Numbered from the stretch's first letter, positions 17,923-27,186 are shown. The stretch is DNA of 64,000 nucleotides from Lutibacter litoralis (GCF_014646675.1 NZ_BMNS01000005.1:260484-324483); one strand, 5' to 3'. Notes: generated from the letters alone by a model not told the origin. Translations and numbers: made by a program.

Positions 17923-19323
17923 ATGAAATATAGAATAGAAAAAGACACTATGGGTGAAGTTAAAGTTCCTGCCAATAAGTATTGGGGAGCACAAACTGAA
18001 AGGTCTAGAAATAACTTTAAAATAGGACCAATAGCTTCAATGCCTATAGAAATTATATATGGATTTGCCTACTTAAAAAAAGCTGCAGCACATGCAAATT
18101 GTGATTTGGGAGTGCTTTCTTCAGAAGAAAGAGATTTAATTTCAACTATTTGTAATGAAATTTTAAATGGAAAACACGATAATCAATTTCCGCTGGTAAT
18201 TTGGCAGACTGGTTCTGGAACACAAAGTAATATGAATTGTAATGAAGTTATTGCAAATCGCGCACATGAATTAGCAGGAAAAGTTATTGGAGAAGGCGAA
18301 AAAACAATTCAACCAAATGACGATGTTAACAAATCTCAATCAAGTAACGACACGTTCCCTACTGGAATGCATATTGCTTGTTACAAAATGCTTATTGATG
18401 TTACTATTCCTGGAATTGAAAAATTAAGAGATACTTTATTATCGAAATCTAAAGAATTTGAAAGTGTTATAAAAATTGGTAGAACACATTTAATGGATGC
18501 AACGCCATTAACGCTTGGTCAAGAATTTTCTGGTTATGTTTCACAATTAAATCACGGATTAAAAGCCTTAAAAAACACACTCCCTCATTTAGCTGAATTA
18601 GCTTTAGGAGGAACAGCTGTTGGAACAGGATTAAATACTCCAAAAGGGTACGATGTTTTAGTTGCAAAAAAAATAGCCGAATTTACAGGTTTACCTTTTA
18701 TTACTGCTGAAAATAAATTTGAAGCTTTAGCTTCTCACGATGCTATTGTTGAAAGTCACGGTGCGTTAAAACAATTAGCAGTTGCTTTAAATAAAATTGG
18801 AAACGATATTAGAATGATGGCTTCTGGGCCGCGATCTGGAATTGGAGAATTAATTATTCCTGCAAATGAGCCAGGAAGTTCTATTATGCCTGGGAAAGTA
18901 AATCCAACACAATCTGAAGCATTAACTATGGTTTGTGCACAAGTTATAGGGAATGACGTTACAATCTCTGTAGCAGGAACTCAGGGACATTATGAATTAA
19001 ATGTTTTTAAGCCAGTAATGGCAGCAAACTTTTTGCAATCTGCACGTTTAATTGGTGATGCCTGTGTTAGTTTTGAAGAAAATTGCGCTAGAGGTATTGA
19101 ACCTAATTTCATTAGAATTAAAGAACTGGTAACTAACTCTTTAATGTTAGTAACGGCTTTAAATACCAAAATAGGATATTATAAAGCTGCAGAAATTGCA
19201 AATACTGCACATAAGAACGGAACAACTTTAAAAGAAACAGCTGTTAAATTGGGCTATGTTACTGCTGAAGAATATGACGCTTGGGTAAAACCATCAGATA
19301 TGATTGGTACGTTAAAAAAATGA
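17923..19323 (+). CDS. fumC: Fumarate hydratase class II
   Basis: 466 residues, the homotetrameric iron-free fumarase. Signature [15 protein letters not shown] around residue 320 holds the catalytic serine loop; [24 protein letters not shown] and [16 protein letters not shown] are the other conserved blocks that build the active site from three subunits. It duplicates the reaction of the adjacent class I enzyme but resists superoxide and iron starvation. No perfect minus-7 box was found in the 247-base region shared with fumA. A long hairpin terminator follows. Confidence 0.97.
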   Translation: MKYRIEKDTMGEVKVPANKYWGAQTERSRNNFKIGPIASMPIEIIYGFAYLKKAAAHANCDLGVLSSEERDLISTICNEILNGKHDNQFPLVIWQTGSGTQSNMNCNEVIANRAHELAGKVIGEGEKTIQPNDDVNKSQSSNDTFPTGMHIACYKMLIDVTIPGIEKLRDTLLSKSKEFESVIKIGRTHLMDATPLTLGQEFSGYVSQLNHGLKALKNTLPHLAELALGGTAVGTGLNTPKGYDVLVAKKIAEFTGLPFITAENKFEALASHDAIVESHGALKQLAVALNKIGNDIRMMASGPRSGIGELIIPANEPGSSIMPGKVNPTQSEALTMVCAQVIGNDVTISVAGTQGHYELNVFKPVMAANFLQSARLIGDACVSFEENCARGIEPNFIRIKELVTNSLMLVTALNTKIGYYKAAEIANTAHKNGTTLKETAVKLGYVTAEEYDAWVKPSDMIGTLKK

Positions 19324-19350
19324 TCCTGTTTTAAAATAGCTTTATAAAGA

Positions 19351-19385
19351 AAGACCTGATATTTAATATAAATATCAGGTCTTTT
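19351..19385 (+). terminator. Bidirectional Rho-independent terminator
   Basis: Perfect 15-bp inverted repeat (19351-19365 with 19369-19383, loop of three) between the convergent fumC and FadL-type genes, with T or A residues at the edges. Confidence 0.85.
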
Positions 19386-19409
19386 GATTGTTGTAATTTG
19401 AAAATAATA

Positions 19410-20750
19410 CTATTTAGTAAAAGTATAAGATAATCCTACCATTATCATATCTGTAGTCATTTCATAACCTACTTTTGATCCTGGAATAGCACCATAAGGG
19501 TTTGAAGCAGAGGCCATCATTGGGTTTAAAACCTGTCCTTCTGTTTTTCCATCACTTGATCCGTGGTGGTACACTCCGTTTAAAGTAAAATTATCGTTAA
19601 AGTGATATCCAAAACCTAATTGAAATGCATTTGCAATAATTGCAGTTGCTGGAGTTGAGAAAAATGCTAATTCTTCATCAATTGGATTGCTACTATATGT
19701 ATAACCAACTCTTAATGGTAATTTTTCAATTCCTTTATACTGTAAACCAACTGATATAATGTTAATGTTTTTCCAACCAAAACCTGCTACAGACCCTGTT
19801 TGTGTCCATCCTTTTTCTGCAAAACCATCAGTATTTTCATAATCTACCATTCTGTAATCCAATGCAAAATCTATTGTTTCGTTAGAATAACCAGTACCAA
19901 AAGAAAGAATAGCAGGATAATCCATATTAAAACTATTAGAAGTTTTTTGGTTATCTAAATGCGTATTTTCAAATTCTAAATCGCCAAATGATTGTGTAGT
20001 TTTATAGGAAGCCCCTAATTTAAAACCTCCATCAGATTCATAAAATAAACCTACTTGTCCACCGAAGCCTATTGCAGAAGCTTTATCACTTATTCCATAA
20101 CCAGCAGCAGTAGGACTGGCAGTTGGATTTGGAGCTAATTCTAGTGCTCCATAATTTAGTGTTGGCTCAATTCCTATTGAAAAGTTATCTGTAATTTCAT
20201 ATGCCCAAGTTACACCAATCTGTAACAACATATAATCAGACTCTAAAAGTCCAAATCCCATTGCTTGTTGAGGGTAATTAATTGGGTTTGAGTTTTCCAT
20301 TGGATTAAAACTTGGACTTAAAGGATTGTTCGCTTCTTCTGGAAAAGTAACTCCAAATCCGCTAATACCAAAGGCTGAAACACCAAAGGTATGTTTACTA
20401 TCTTCATTACCCCAAACCATTGCTAAAGCAGGCATTGGAGAAACACCTCTATCATCTTTAGTAATACCTGAAACAGAAGGAGCTCCAGCACCTAACATTC
20501 CTGCAGGTAAAGTAGCGCTTAATTCTGGTGAAGAAAAGAAGATTCCTAAATCAAAATTTATAATTTTACTATTAAAGGTTGAAATTGAAGCTGGATTCCA
20601 TTGTAAAGCTCCACTTATATCAATTGGTTGTGCTGTTGCAGCTCCACCCATAGACATATTGACAGATCCTACTCCCTGCATAATATGTCCTGCCTGAGAA
20701 AAGGTAGCTGTTGTAAATAATAAAACTGCTAATCTTAGTAAATTTTTCAT
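19410..20750 (-). CDS. OmpP1/FadL/TodX-family outer-membrane transporter
   Basis: 446 residues. A signal peptide ends near FSQAGHIMQ. The mature N-terminus shows the FadL pattern with GSVNMSMGGAATAQP followed by ALQWNPASIS, corresponding to the conserved GNAGAA and NPA elements of the plug, and the C-terminus LSYTFTK closes the barrel. FadL-type channels pass hydrophobic compounds such as long-chain fatty acids or aromatics through lateral diffusion. The exact substrate is not visible. It stands alone, converging on fumC. Confidence 0.92.
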   Translation of the reverse strand: MKNLLRLAVLLFTTATFSQAGHIMQGVGSVNMSMGGAATAQPIDISGALQWNPASISTFNSKIINFDLGIFFSSPELSATLPAGMLGAGAPSVSGITKDDRGVSPMPALAMVWGNEDSKHTFGVSAFGISGFGVTFPEEANNPLSPSFNPMENSNPINYPQQAMGFGLLESDYMLLQIGVTWAYEITDNFSIGIEPTLNYGALELAPNPTASPTAAGYGISDKASAIGFGGQVGLFYESDGGFKLGASYKTTQSFGDLEFENTHLDNQKTSNSFNMDYPAILSFGTGYSNETIDFALDYRMVDYENTDGFAEKGWTQTGSVAGFGWKNINIISVGLQYKGIEKLPLRVGYTYSSNPIDEELAFFSTPATAIIANAFQLGFGYHFNDNFTLNGVYHHGSSDGKTEGQVLNPMMASASNPYGAIPGSKVGYEMTTDMIMVGLSYTFTK

Positions 20751-20993
20751 AATATTGTTTGTTTATTAGTTTTGAAATAATTGTTTTGTCTATATTTTAA
20801 TACTTACAATTAATTTAAAACAAAATTATATCGTTAAATAACCATAATTGCTGATAATTATCATTAATATCAATTTGAAATGTAATGATTGTTACATATA
20901 ATATGTAGACGTTCTAGTTTTTATAAAATTTCAACCAATAATTAAAGATATTATAATTTTATCTAGTTAATTGTATAATTCTTTTAGTAAGTC

Positions 20994-21001
20994 TATTTTT
21001 G
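20994..21001 (+). promoter_or_regulatory. TAnnTTTG minus-7 promoter box
   Basis: TATTTTTG, 23 bases before the TTG start at 21025. It lies within the upstream extension of the frame and therefore decides the start. Confidence 0.7.
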
Positions 21002-21024
21002 TAGCATATTTAAACAAAAGAAAA

Positions 21025-21540
21025 TTGGAAAAAATTATTGAATTATTGACATACACTATTCCTGCTATTATAACAGGAGCCGTAGCTTATTATTTTTTTA
21101 TGAATCATACGAACTTTGAACAACAACGAATAAAACTAATGTTGTTGAAAGAAAATCAGAAAGGTTCTCTACCAATAAGGTTGCAAGCTTATGAGAGAAT
21201 GACTTTATTTTTAGAGCGTATCAATCCTGCAAAATTGTTATTAAGAATTACGTCCATAAATAACGATAAAGAAGCGTATGCTTTAAGTATTATAAACACT
21301 ATTGAACAAGAATTTGAACACAATTTATCTCAACAAATATATATCTCAGAAAAATGTTGGAGTGTAATTATTGCTTCAAAAAACGCAACAATTCAGTTAA
21401 TAAAACAAACTGAATTAAATGAAGAAGTTAAAACTGCTCAAGATTTACGTGAAGCAATCTTAACAAAAATGTTAGAAAATACCTCACCTTCATTAACTGC
21501 TTTGGCTTTTATTAAAAATGAGGTTAAAAGTTTTATTTAA
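21025..21540 (+). CDS. Conserved flavobacterial protein with N-terminal membrane anchor
   Basis: 171 residues from TTG 21025. The frame is open from 20971, but a minus-7 box at 20994-21001 lies between, and starting at TTG gives MEKIIELLTYTIPAI, the usual opening of this family. One membrane helix at about 6-26 is followed by a soluble region with LPIRLQAYERMTLFLERINP, a motif I associate with a family widespread in Flavobacteriia but of unknown function. Convergent with the Dph6-like gene. Start choice is supported by sequence; function is open. Confidence 0.8.
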   Translation: MEKIIELLTYTIPAIITGAVAYYFFMNHTNFEQQRIKLMLLKENQKGSLPIRLQAYERMTLFLERINPAKLLLRITSINNDKEAYALSIINTIEQEFEHNLSQQIYISEKCWSVIIASKNATIQLIKQTELNEEVKTAQDLREAILTKMLENTSPSLTALAFIKNEVKSFI

Positions 21541-21580
21541 GCATTCACTTTTTGTTCTTTTTAAAAAGTATTGGTTTAAA

Positions 21581-22306
21581 TTAAACTGGAATTAAATCAC
21601 AAAAATGAAAACCTAACGACTCATCAGGTACATTTTTAAAACAACTATCATTTACTTTAGGTTTTGCATATTCTCTAAATGTTTTTTCACCCAATTCAAA
21701 CTTAATAGGGTTTTTAAAGATTGGACCATCAAAAACGAAGGTGTGAAATTCTCCATTTTCACCGCAAGGATCTACATTTTTAGGTAAGTCTTTTAAAAAG
21801 TCTTTATCTAAAACTCTTCCTACAAAATCAGTTCCCATTAGTTCTGCTTTACAACAAACAACCATTGTTTTAAAACCTAAATCTATAAATTCATTTACAA
21901 GTTGTGTCGTGTCTCTTTTCCACAACGGAAAATTAGCTTTTAAACCAACTTCTTTTAGTTTGTTTTCACGATATTCCCTTAAATCTTCTAAAAAGATATC
22001 GCCGAAAATACTATGTGTTATTTTTTCTTTATTGATTTCTAAAAGCTGTTCCTTCATAATAGCATTATAATCTTCCATTGAAGGAGATTCTGGCAATAAA
22101 ATCCTTTTTATTGGAATGCCTATTTCCTTCCCTTGTGCAGTTAGCAATTCATTTCTTACACCATGCATAGAAATTCTATCATATTTCGAATTTACAGTAG
22201 TTACCAAATTTGTAATTTCAAACTTTTTTTCTTGTAATACATGATACAATGCCAAAGCACTGTCTTTACCACTACTCCAATTAAAAATTGCTTTGTGTTG
22301 TTCCAT
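21581..22306 (-). CDS. Dph6-like PP-loop ATP pyrophosphatase (COG2102)
   Basis: 241 residues. The N-terminal FNWSSGKDSALAL is a PP-loop (SGGKDS-type) that binds ATP for adenylation, and DSCFKNVPDESLG, CGENGEFHTFVFDGP and MGTDFVGRVLD are characteristic of the diphthine-ammonia ligase family. Bacteria have no diphthamide, so the family name cannot describe its job here. It sits immediately after the btuB/BtuG-like pair on the same strand but has its own minus-7 box, so the B12 link is by neighbourhood. A role in corrinoid amidation or salvage is my inference only. Confidence 0.85.
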   Translation of the reverse strand: MEQHKAIFNWSSGKDSALALYHVLQEKKFEITNLVTTVNSKYDRISMHGVRNELLTAQGKEIGIPIKRILLPESPSMEDYNAIMKEQLLEINKEKITHSIFGDIFLEDLREYRENKLKEVGLKANFPLWKRDTTQLVNEFIDLGFKTMVVCCKAELMGTDFVGRVLDKDFLKDLPKNVDPCGENGEFHTFVFDGPIFKNPIKFELGEKTFREYAKPKVNDSCFKNVPDESLGFHFCDLIPV

Positions 22307-22330
22307 TTTTACATATTTATTTAAAATTTA

Positions 22331-22377
22331 AAACTCGTTTAATATTTACATCAACTGTTGCAAAATTAAACGAGTTT
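22331..22377 (-). repeat. 13-bp inverted repeat, terminator-like or operator
   Basis: AAACTCGTTTAAT (22331-22343) and its exact inverse (22365-22377) are separated by 21 bases. It follows the stop of the BtuG-like gene by 27 bases and could fold as its 3' hairpin, though no long T-run follows. One arm overlaps the minus-7 box of the Dph6-like gene. Confidence 0.6.
22361..22368 (-). promoter_or_regulatory. TAnnTTTG minus-7 promoter box for the Dph6-like gene
   Basis: TAATTTTG followed by C on the minus strand, 54 bases before ATG 22306. It overlaps the distal arm of the inverted repeat. Confidence 0.5.
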
Positions 22378-22403
22378 CCTCTTTTTTAATAATTTTTAAA
22401 TAC

Positions 22404-23465
22404 TTAATTAAAGTATATTTTTGACGCAGAAATTGGTGCTGCAGCTGAAATAGTTTTTTCTTTAGTTGCTAAATTATAAATATCTAATTTACTTTCTTGC
22501 GAAAAACTAGCATCTAAAATAAATAAACTTTCATCATTTACTTCCATACCATAAAGGTAAGCTGCTTCAGTATTAATAAATTCAGTAGAAGGTAAACTAG
22601 AATCTGAATTACCTAATTTAAAAATTTTACTTCCTAAATTATAATACATATTAGTACCATGTGTTACTAACAATGTAGGATTTAATCCTTCTGGAAAAAC
22701 TATTTCTTCATCAATATTATTTGTTGAAGTATTAATTTTTGAAATAGCACTTTGTGTTTGTCCAATAACATTCCAAGAACTATCATAAATTGTATTACCC
22801 TCAGACAACACAACTAAATGACCTGAATTGTCAAAAAATAATTCGTCTGGATTATCTTTCACTTCAATTTCTAAAGTGGCTTTCGATGCAATATCAATTA
22901 CAGTTACTTTATTATTGGTAGTGTAAGCTCCTTTATGAGACACATATAATTTACCATCTTTTGTAACAATTCGTTCAGGTCCATTACCAACAGGTATAGT
23001 ACTAGTTACAGTATAAGAATCTAAATCAATTATAGCCACATAGTCGTCAGTTGCATCACTCGTACTTCCCCAATTTGTAGCATAGCCCATACCATTAGCC
23101 ACAGTCATATATCTTGGATTTAACAAACCTGTATTAATTGTTCCTTTCTTTAAAAAAGTATATCTATCAACAACCGTTATTGTGTTAACGTTATCCACTA
23201 GAATATATGCATTACTATTATCAAAAGCTATTGACTGCAAGTAATGACCTAAATCTTCATTATTTACTTTTTTATAAATTAAGCTTTCTGTTGTAGCATA
23301 ATCATCCGATACGTAATAAACAGAACCATTCGCTCCACCTTCACCACTTATAATAATTCCGTTTTCATAATCACCTTTTGGCAATTCTAGTTCATCGTCA
23401 TCATCACACGACACGAATAGTATACTTAGTAAGAACATGCTAAGTAAAAATTTACTGATTTTCAT
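22404..23465 (-). CDS. BtuG-like surface lipoprotein (beta-propeller, YncE/DUF5074 type)
   Basis: 353 residues. Lipoprotein signal peptide with lipobox LFVSC; the residues after the cysteine are DDDDE, the acidic pattern that marks export of lipoproteins to the cell surface in Bacteroidota. The rest is a beta-propeller built of repeated blades (TITVVDRYTF, DYVAIIDLDSYTV, NKVTVIDIASKA). In Bacteroides, BtuG is a surface propeller lipoprotein that binds cobalamin very tightly and passes it to BtuB. The gene follows the btuB stop-start junction by three bases and is under the same riboswitch, which makes a BtuG role likely though inferred. Confidence 0.85.
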   Translation of the reverse strand: MKISKFLLSMFLLSILFVSCDDDDELELPKGDYENGIIISGEGGANGSVYYVSDDYATTESLIYKKVNNEDLGHYLQSIAFDNSNAYILVDNVNTITVVDRYTFLKKGTINTGLLNPRYMTVANGMGYATNWGSTSDATDDYVAIIDLDSYTVTSTIPVGNGPERIVTKDGKLYVSHKGAYTTNNKVTVIDIASKATLEIEVKDNPDELFFDNSGHLVVLSEGNTIYDSSWNVIGQTQSAISKINTSTNNIDEEIVFPEGLNPTLLVTHGTNMYYNLGSKIFKLGNSDSSLPSTEFINTEAAYLYGMEVNDESLFILDASFSQESKLDIYNLATKEKTISAAAPISASKIYFN

Positions 23466-23468
23466 AAT

Positions 23469-25328
23469 TTAAAATTTATAGTTTATGTTTATATTAAAAT
23501 TTCTATTGGGCATTGGTCTACCTGGTAGCACTTGGTATTCTTTATTAAATACATTGCTTACTTTTATTCCTATACCCAACTGATTGTTATTTGTTTTTAA
23601 AATATTATAATTAACACCTACATTTCCAACATTGTAATACGGCACTGTATAATTGTCTAAATTATCTGTTGTTGTATATATTTTACCCGTGAATAAGTGC
23701 TGATAAAAAGCACTAAACCTTTTGTAGGAATACCCTAAACTTCCATTAGCTAAATGCTTTGGCACATAGGTTAGATAGTTGTTTGTACTTTTATCTTTTG
23801 CGATAGTGTAACTATAATTTAAATTGAAATTAAAAATATGTCTATTAATTGCTTTGTTTAAAGTAGCTGTAAATTCTACACCTTTATTTGTTGCTTCGGC
23901 CACGTTAATCGGAGTCCAAACACCTGGTCGTTCGGGGTCGCCACCTGGCGTCCAAACAATTTTATCTTTAGAATTTATATAGTAAACTCCTACATCTAAT
24001 TTAATCTTGTTTGCTTTATATCCTAAGCCAAATTCACCTTGTAGAGAAGATTCAGGAATTAAGTTTGAATTTCCTAAAGCAGGCCAATACAAATCGTTAT
24101 ACGTAGGAACTCTGTAATTTTTAGAACCATTAAGTCTAAAAAACGTATTTTTTAGTGGCGCTAATTCAGCACCTAAGGCAAATACAAGTGGGATTTTATA
24201 ATTTGAGTTAAAATCTTTTCTAACCTTAGCATTTATTGAACCTATGTTTTGAATCTGATGGGTATAAATAATTGATTGAGAAAATTGTTTTCTGTTTTTT
24301 TCTTCAATTTCATCGGTTTTTCCAAAAACAGATTCTAGTTCAGAAAATGTTTCAATACTTGAGTTTGATGAAAGTTTATAGTTAAGATCATATTTCAGCA
24401 AGTATCGTTTAGAATTTCCAAAATTAAAACTGTCAAAATTTTTATTAGCAAAATATTGGTATTCCTGAGTTAAAAAAGCAAATTTAACAACATGTGTAAA
24501 TTCATCTTTATAGTACTTATACGTAATTAAGTTTCTAAAATTATAATCTTTATATTTTTCTTTTGCTGCTGAAGGATTTGGTAGAGTTCCAGAAAATTCC
24601 CGATTACCAGCAAATTTCGAAGAAAACAAACTTAACTTGCTAAATTTATTTAATTTATAAGCAAACCCTAAAGTAAAACTTAAGTTATCATAAGCTCCAT
24701 TTTCATTTTTTAATCCATCCGTACCCAACCATTTATAATCATTTTCAGATATATTGTAAGAAGCACCAAATTTTACCGCTATAGCATCATTACCAAATGA
24801 AAATTTGTATAAATTATTATAAGTATTATAACTTCCTACAGAAGAAACAAATTGATTTTCTATATGTTTCCCAAATTGTAATTGATCGTTTAAATGAATA
24901 GTTCCCCCAATAGCACCCGAACCAAATTCAATACTTCCACCACCACTTCTCACATTAATTTTGTCAATTAAATTTACGGTTAATGCATTAAAACCAGTTT
25001 GCCCATTGTTAATTGAATTTATATTAATTCCATTCCAAACAACAGCTGTGTTTGGTGCACTTGTACCTCTAAAACTAGCTGTACTTGTTCCGCCGGCACC
25101 ATACTCTTTAATATAAATTGGTGTATTAAAACGCAATAAAGTCGTAAAAGATTCTGTATTTTTTACAATAACGGAATCAGACAAAGCGAAAACTTTATAA
25201 CCTTTGGAATGCTTATGAAGTTTTACTGTATTTAAGTTTACAACTTTTAACTGTTGAATACTATCTAACTGAGCAAAACCTTTGCTTCCAAACAAAAAAA
25301 TAAAAATAATTAATAAATATCTAGTCAT
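23469..25328 (-). CDS. btuB: TonB-dependent cobalamin receptor, BtuB-like
   Basis: 619 residues. Signal peptide ends at FGSKGFAQ. The plug domain spans roughly 45-165 (SFRGTSAPNTAVVWNGI, INVRSGGGSIEFGSGAIGGT) and a 22-strand barrel fills the rest, with the TonB-receptor ending GRPMPNRNFNININYKF. The specificity for B12 or cobinamide comes from context: a cobalamin riboswitch lies in its leader, a BtuG-like gene follows, and cobUTSC lie on the other side. A short form compared with SusC-type receptors and near the length of E. coli BtuB. The TonB box was not confidently located. Confidence 0.93.
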   Translation of the reverse strand: MTRYLLIIFIFLFGSKGFAQLDSIQQLKVVNLNTVKLHKHSKGYKVFALSDSVIVKNTESFTTLLRFNTPIYIKEYGAGGTSTASFRGTSAPNTAVVWNGININSINNGQTGFNALTVNLIDKINVRSGGGSIEFGSGAIGGTIHLNDQLQFGKHIENQFVSSVGSYNTYNNLYKFSFGNDAIAVKFGASYNISENDYKWLGTDGLKNENGAYDNLSFTLGFAYKLNKFSKLSLFSSKFAGNREFSGTLPNPSAAKEKYKDYNFRNLITYKYYKDEFTHVVKFAFLTQEYQYFANKNFDSFNFGNSKRYLLKYDLNYKLSSNSSIETFSELESVFGKTDEIEEKNRKQFSQSIIYTHQIQNIGSINAKVRKDFNSNYKIPLVFALGAELAPLKNTFFRLNGSKNYRVPTYNDLYWPALGNSNLIPESSLQGEFGLGYKANKIKLDVGVYYINSKDKIVWTPGGDPERPGVWTPINVAEATNKGVEFTATLNKAINRHIFNFNLNYSYTIAKDKSTNNYLTYVPKHLANGSLGYSYKRFSAFYQHLFTGKIYTTTDNLDNYTVPYYNVGNVGVNYNILKTNNNQLGIGIKVSNVFNKEYQVLPGRPMPNRNFNININYKF

Positions 25329-25362
25329 AATAACCTTTCTCCCGAAAGTTTTAATTAATTAG

Positions 25363-25545
25363 ATTGTGGCAGGTCTCCTGGCTTACGTATTGTTATTTAC
25401 CTTCCCGTTATTAACAGTGGTTTAAGCTTTATAACAACCATCGATATAATCGACTAAGCTTACAGTTGCGGGAACAGCTTCGGTCTTTAACCGAATTCCC
25501 TTTTAACTCGTTTTATCTAAAATAAAATTCGAGAACCATAATCGA
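25363..25545 (-). ncRNA. Cobalamin riboswitch upstream of btuB
   Basis: On the minus strand, reading from 25545, the leader shows ATGGTTCTCG, then the core GCTGTTCCCGCAACTGTAA and, at 25384-25368, the B12 box AAGCCAGGAGACCTGCC, which matches the published consensus closely. It ends about 35 bases before the btuB ATG. Between the box and the start lies CTTTCGGGAGAAAGG, a small hairpin that contains the only purine-rich ribosome-site-like stretch, so control of translation initiation is plausible. Binding of adenosylcobalamin or another cobamide would shut btuB and the BtuG-like gene down. Confidence 0.96.
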
Positions 25546-25597
25546 CCGCGAAATTAATTAATTAAGATTAATTAGCATCAATATTTCATTAAAATAT

Positions 25598-25605
25598 TAC
25601 ATTTG
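25598..25605 (+). promoter_or_regulatory. TAnnTTTG minus-7 promoter box for cobU
   Basis: TACATTTG followed by C, 17 bases before ATG 25623. The short leader leaves no room for a riboswitch on this side. Confidence 0.7.
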
Positions 25606-25622
25606 CCGAAAAATATTTATAA

Positions 25623-26126
25623 ATGATATATTATATTACAGGTGGCGAACGATCTGGAAAAAGCAGTTACGCTCAGAAATTAGCTGAAGGTTTAAGCGAA
25701 AAACCTTACTACTTGGCCACTTCAAGAATTTGGGATAAGGATTTTGAAAATCGCGTAGAACGTCATAAAAACGATAGAGATGAACGCTGGTCAACTATTG
25801 AAGAAGAAACCAAAATTTCTACAGTAATTCCTGAAAACTGTGTAATTGTAATAGATTGTGTTACGCTTTGGCTAACTAATTTATACGTGGATTTTGAACA
25901 AAATGTTGAAAAAGCATTAGAATTTGCAACTTATGAAATTGAAAATTTATCTAAATTAAACAGTAAAATTATTATTATTTCTAATGAAATTGGAATGGGC
26001 GTTCACGCCCAAACTCACGCCGCAAGAAAATTTACAGAATTACAAGGCTGGACCAACCAGCGTATTGCAAAAAAAGCAGATAAAGCTATATTTATGGTTT
26101 CAGGATTGCAACTAACTTTAAAATAA
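25623..26126 (+). CDS. cobU: Adenosylcobinamide kinase / adenosylcobinamide-phosphate guanylyltransferase
   Basis: 167 residues. P-loop GGERSGKSSYAQ at the N-terminus, the RVERHKNDRDERWSTIEE block with the histidine that accepts GMP in the family, and VIDCVTLWLTNL as Walker B region, then NEIGMGVHAQ. The enzyme phosphorylates adenosylcobinamide and then activates it with GTP for assembly of the lower ligand. It opens a rightward gene series cobU-cobT-cobS-cobC with gaps of 15 and 7 bases and one overlap, so one transcript is likely. Confidence 0.96.
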   Translation: MIYYITGGERSGKSSYAQKLAEGLSEKPYYLATSRIWDKDFENRVERHKNDRDERWSTIEEETKISTVIPENCVIVIDCVTLWLTNLYVDFEQNVEKALEFATYEIENLSKLNSKIIIISNEIGMGVHAQTHAARKFTELQGWTNQRIAKKADKAIFMVSGLQLTLK

Positions 26127-26141
26127 ATCATCCACATAAAT

Positions 26142-27179
26142 ATGTTTAAAATCACCCCAACAAATAAAGAATTTAGTAAAGAAATAATTCATAAAATAAA
26201 CAATAAAACAAAGCCTTTAGGTTCTTTAGGTACGTTAGAAATTATTGCTAAAAAGTTGTGCTTAATTCAAAACACATTAACTCCTAAATTAAACAAACCA
26301 ACAATGCTTGTTTTTGCTGGAGATCACGGAATTGTAAAAAATCAACCGGTTAGTTCTTGTCCGCAAGAAGTAACTCATCAAATGGTCCTTAACTTTTTAG
26401 AAGGAGGCGCTGGCATTAATGTTTTTTGTAAGCAACATGGTTTTGATTTAAGTGTTATTGATGCTGGTGTAAACTTTGAATTTGAATCAAATAAAAAGCT
26501 TATAAATGCTAAAATTGCTTATGGTACTAAAGATTATTCTTTAGCACCTGCAATGACAAAAGAACAGTGTGAAAAAGCCATTAAAATTGCCGGTGAAATT
26601 GTTGTCGAAAAATACGTAAATGGAAGTAATATAATTTCATTTGGTGAAATGGGAATTGGAAATACATCGTCTGCATCACTATTAATGAGTGCTGTTACAA
26701 AGCAATCTATTGAATCTTGTATAGGTGTAGGAGCTGGTTTAACCGAAGAAGGCTTATCTAAAAAAATTGATATTCTTACAAAGGTTCAACAATTGCATGG
26801 TGTTAGTGAAAATCCATTAGAAAATTTACAAAACTTTGGTGGTTTTGAAGTTGCAATGATGACTGGAGCTATGTTAAAAGCTGCTGAATTAAAAATGACA
26901 CTAATTATTGATGGATTTATTGCTACTTCATCTTTATTAATAGCTCAAGTAATAAACAAAAACATAATAGATTATTGCTTGTTTTCGCACCAATCAAACG
27001 AACAAGGACATATCAAAATGTTGAAATTTTTAAATGTATCACCAATTTTACATTTAGGTTTACGTTTGGGAGAAGGAACTGGAGCGGTAATTGCCTATCC
27101 AATCATTCAATCTGCTGAAATTTTTATAAATCAAATGGCTAGTTTTGAAAGCTCTGGTGTTGTTAACCCCGTTCAATAA
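26142..27179 (+). CDS. cobT: Nicotinate-nucleotide:dimethylbenzimidazole phosphoribosyltransferase
   Basis: 345 residues. It makes alpha-ribazole phosphate from a lower-ligand base and nicotinate mononucleotide. Family marks are NNKTKPLGSLGTLE near the N-terminus, MLVFAGDHGI, SSCPQEVTHQMVLNFLEGGAGI, FGEMGIGNTSSAS and LRLGEGTGAV, where the glutamate is the catalytic base. Length is normal. No bluB or dimethylbenzimidazole synthesis gene is near, so the base may be imported or made elsewhere. Confidence 0.97.
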   Translation: MFKITPTNKEFSKEIIHKINNKTKPLGSLGTLEIIAKKLCLIQNTLTPKLNKPTMLVFAGDHGIVKNQPVSSCPQEVTHQMVLNFLEGGAGINVFCKQHGFDLSVIDAGVNFEFESNKKLINAKIAYGTKDYSLAPAMTKEQCEKAIKIAGEIVVEKYVNGSNIISFGEMGIGNTSSASLLMSAVTKQSIESCIGVGAGLTEEGLSKKIDILTKVQQLHGVSENPLENLQNFGGFEVAMMTGAMLKAAELKMTLIIDGFIATSSLLIAQVINKNIIDYCLFSHQSNEQGHIKMLKFLNVSPILHLGLRLGEGTGAVIAYPIIQSAEIFINQMASFESSGVVNPVQ

Positions 27180-27186
27180 TTTAGTT

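Noticed and set aside
25363..25545. Cobalamin riboswitch serving the rightward cobU genes
   Set aside because: The B12 box and core read in the correct order only on the minus strand, and cobU has its own promoter box 17 bases before its ATG.
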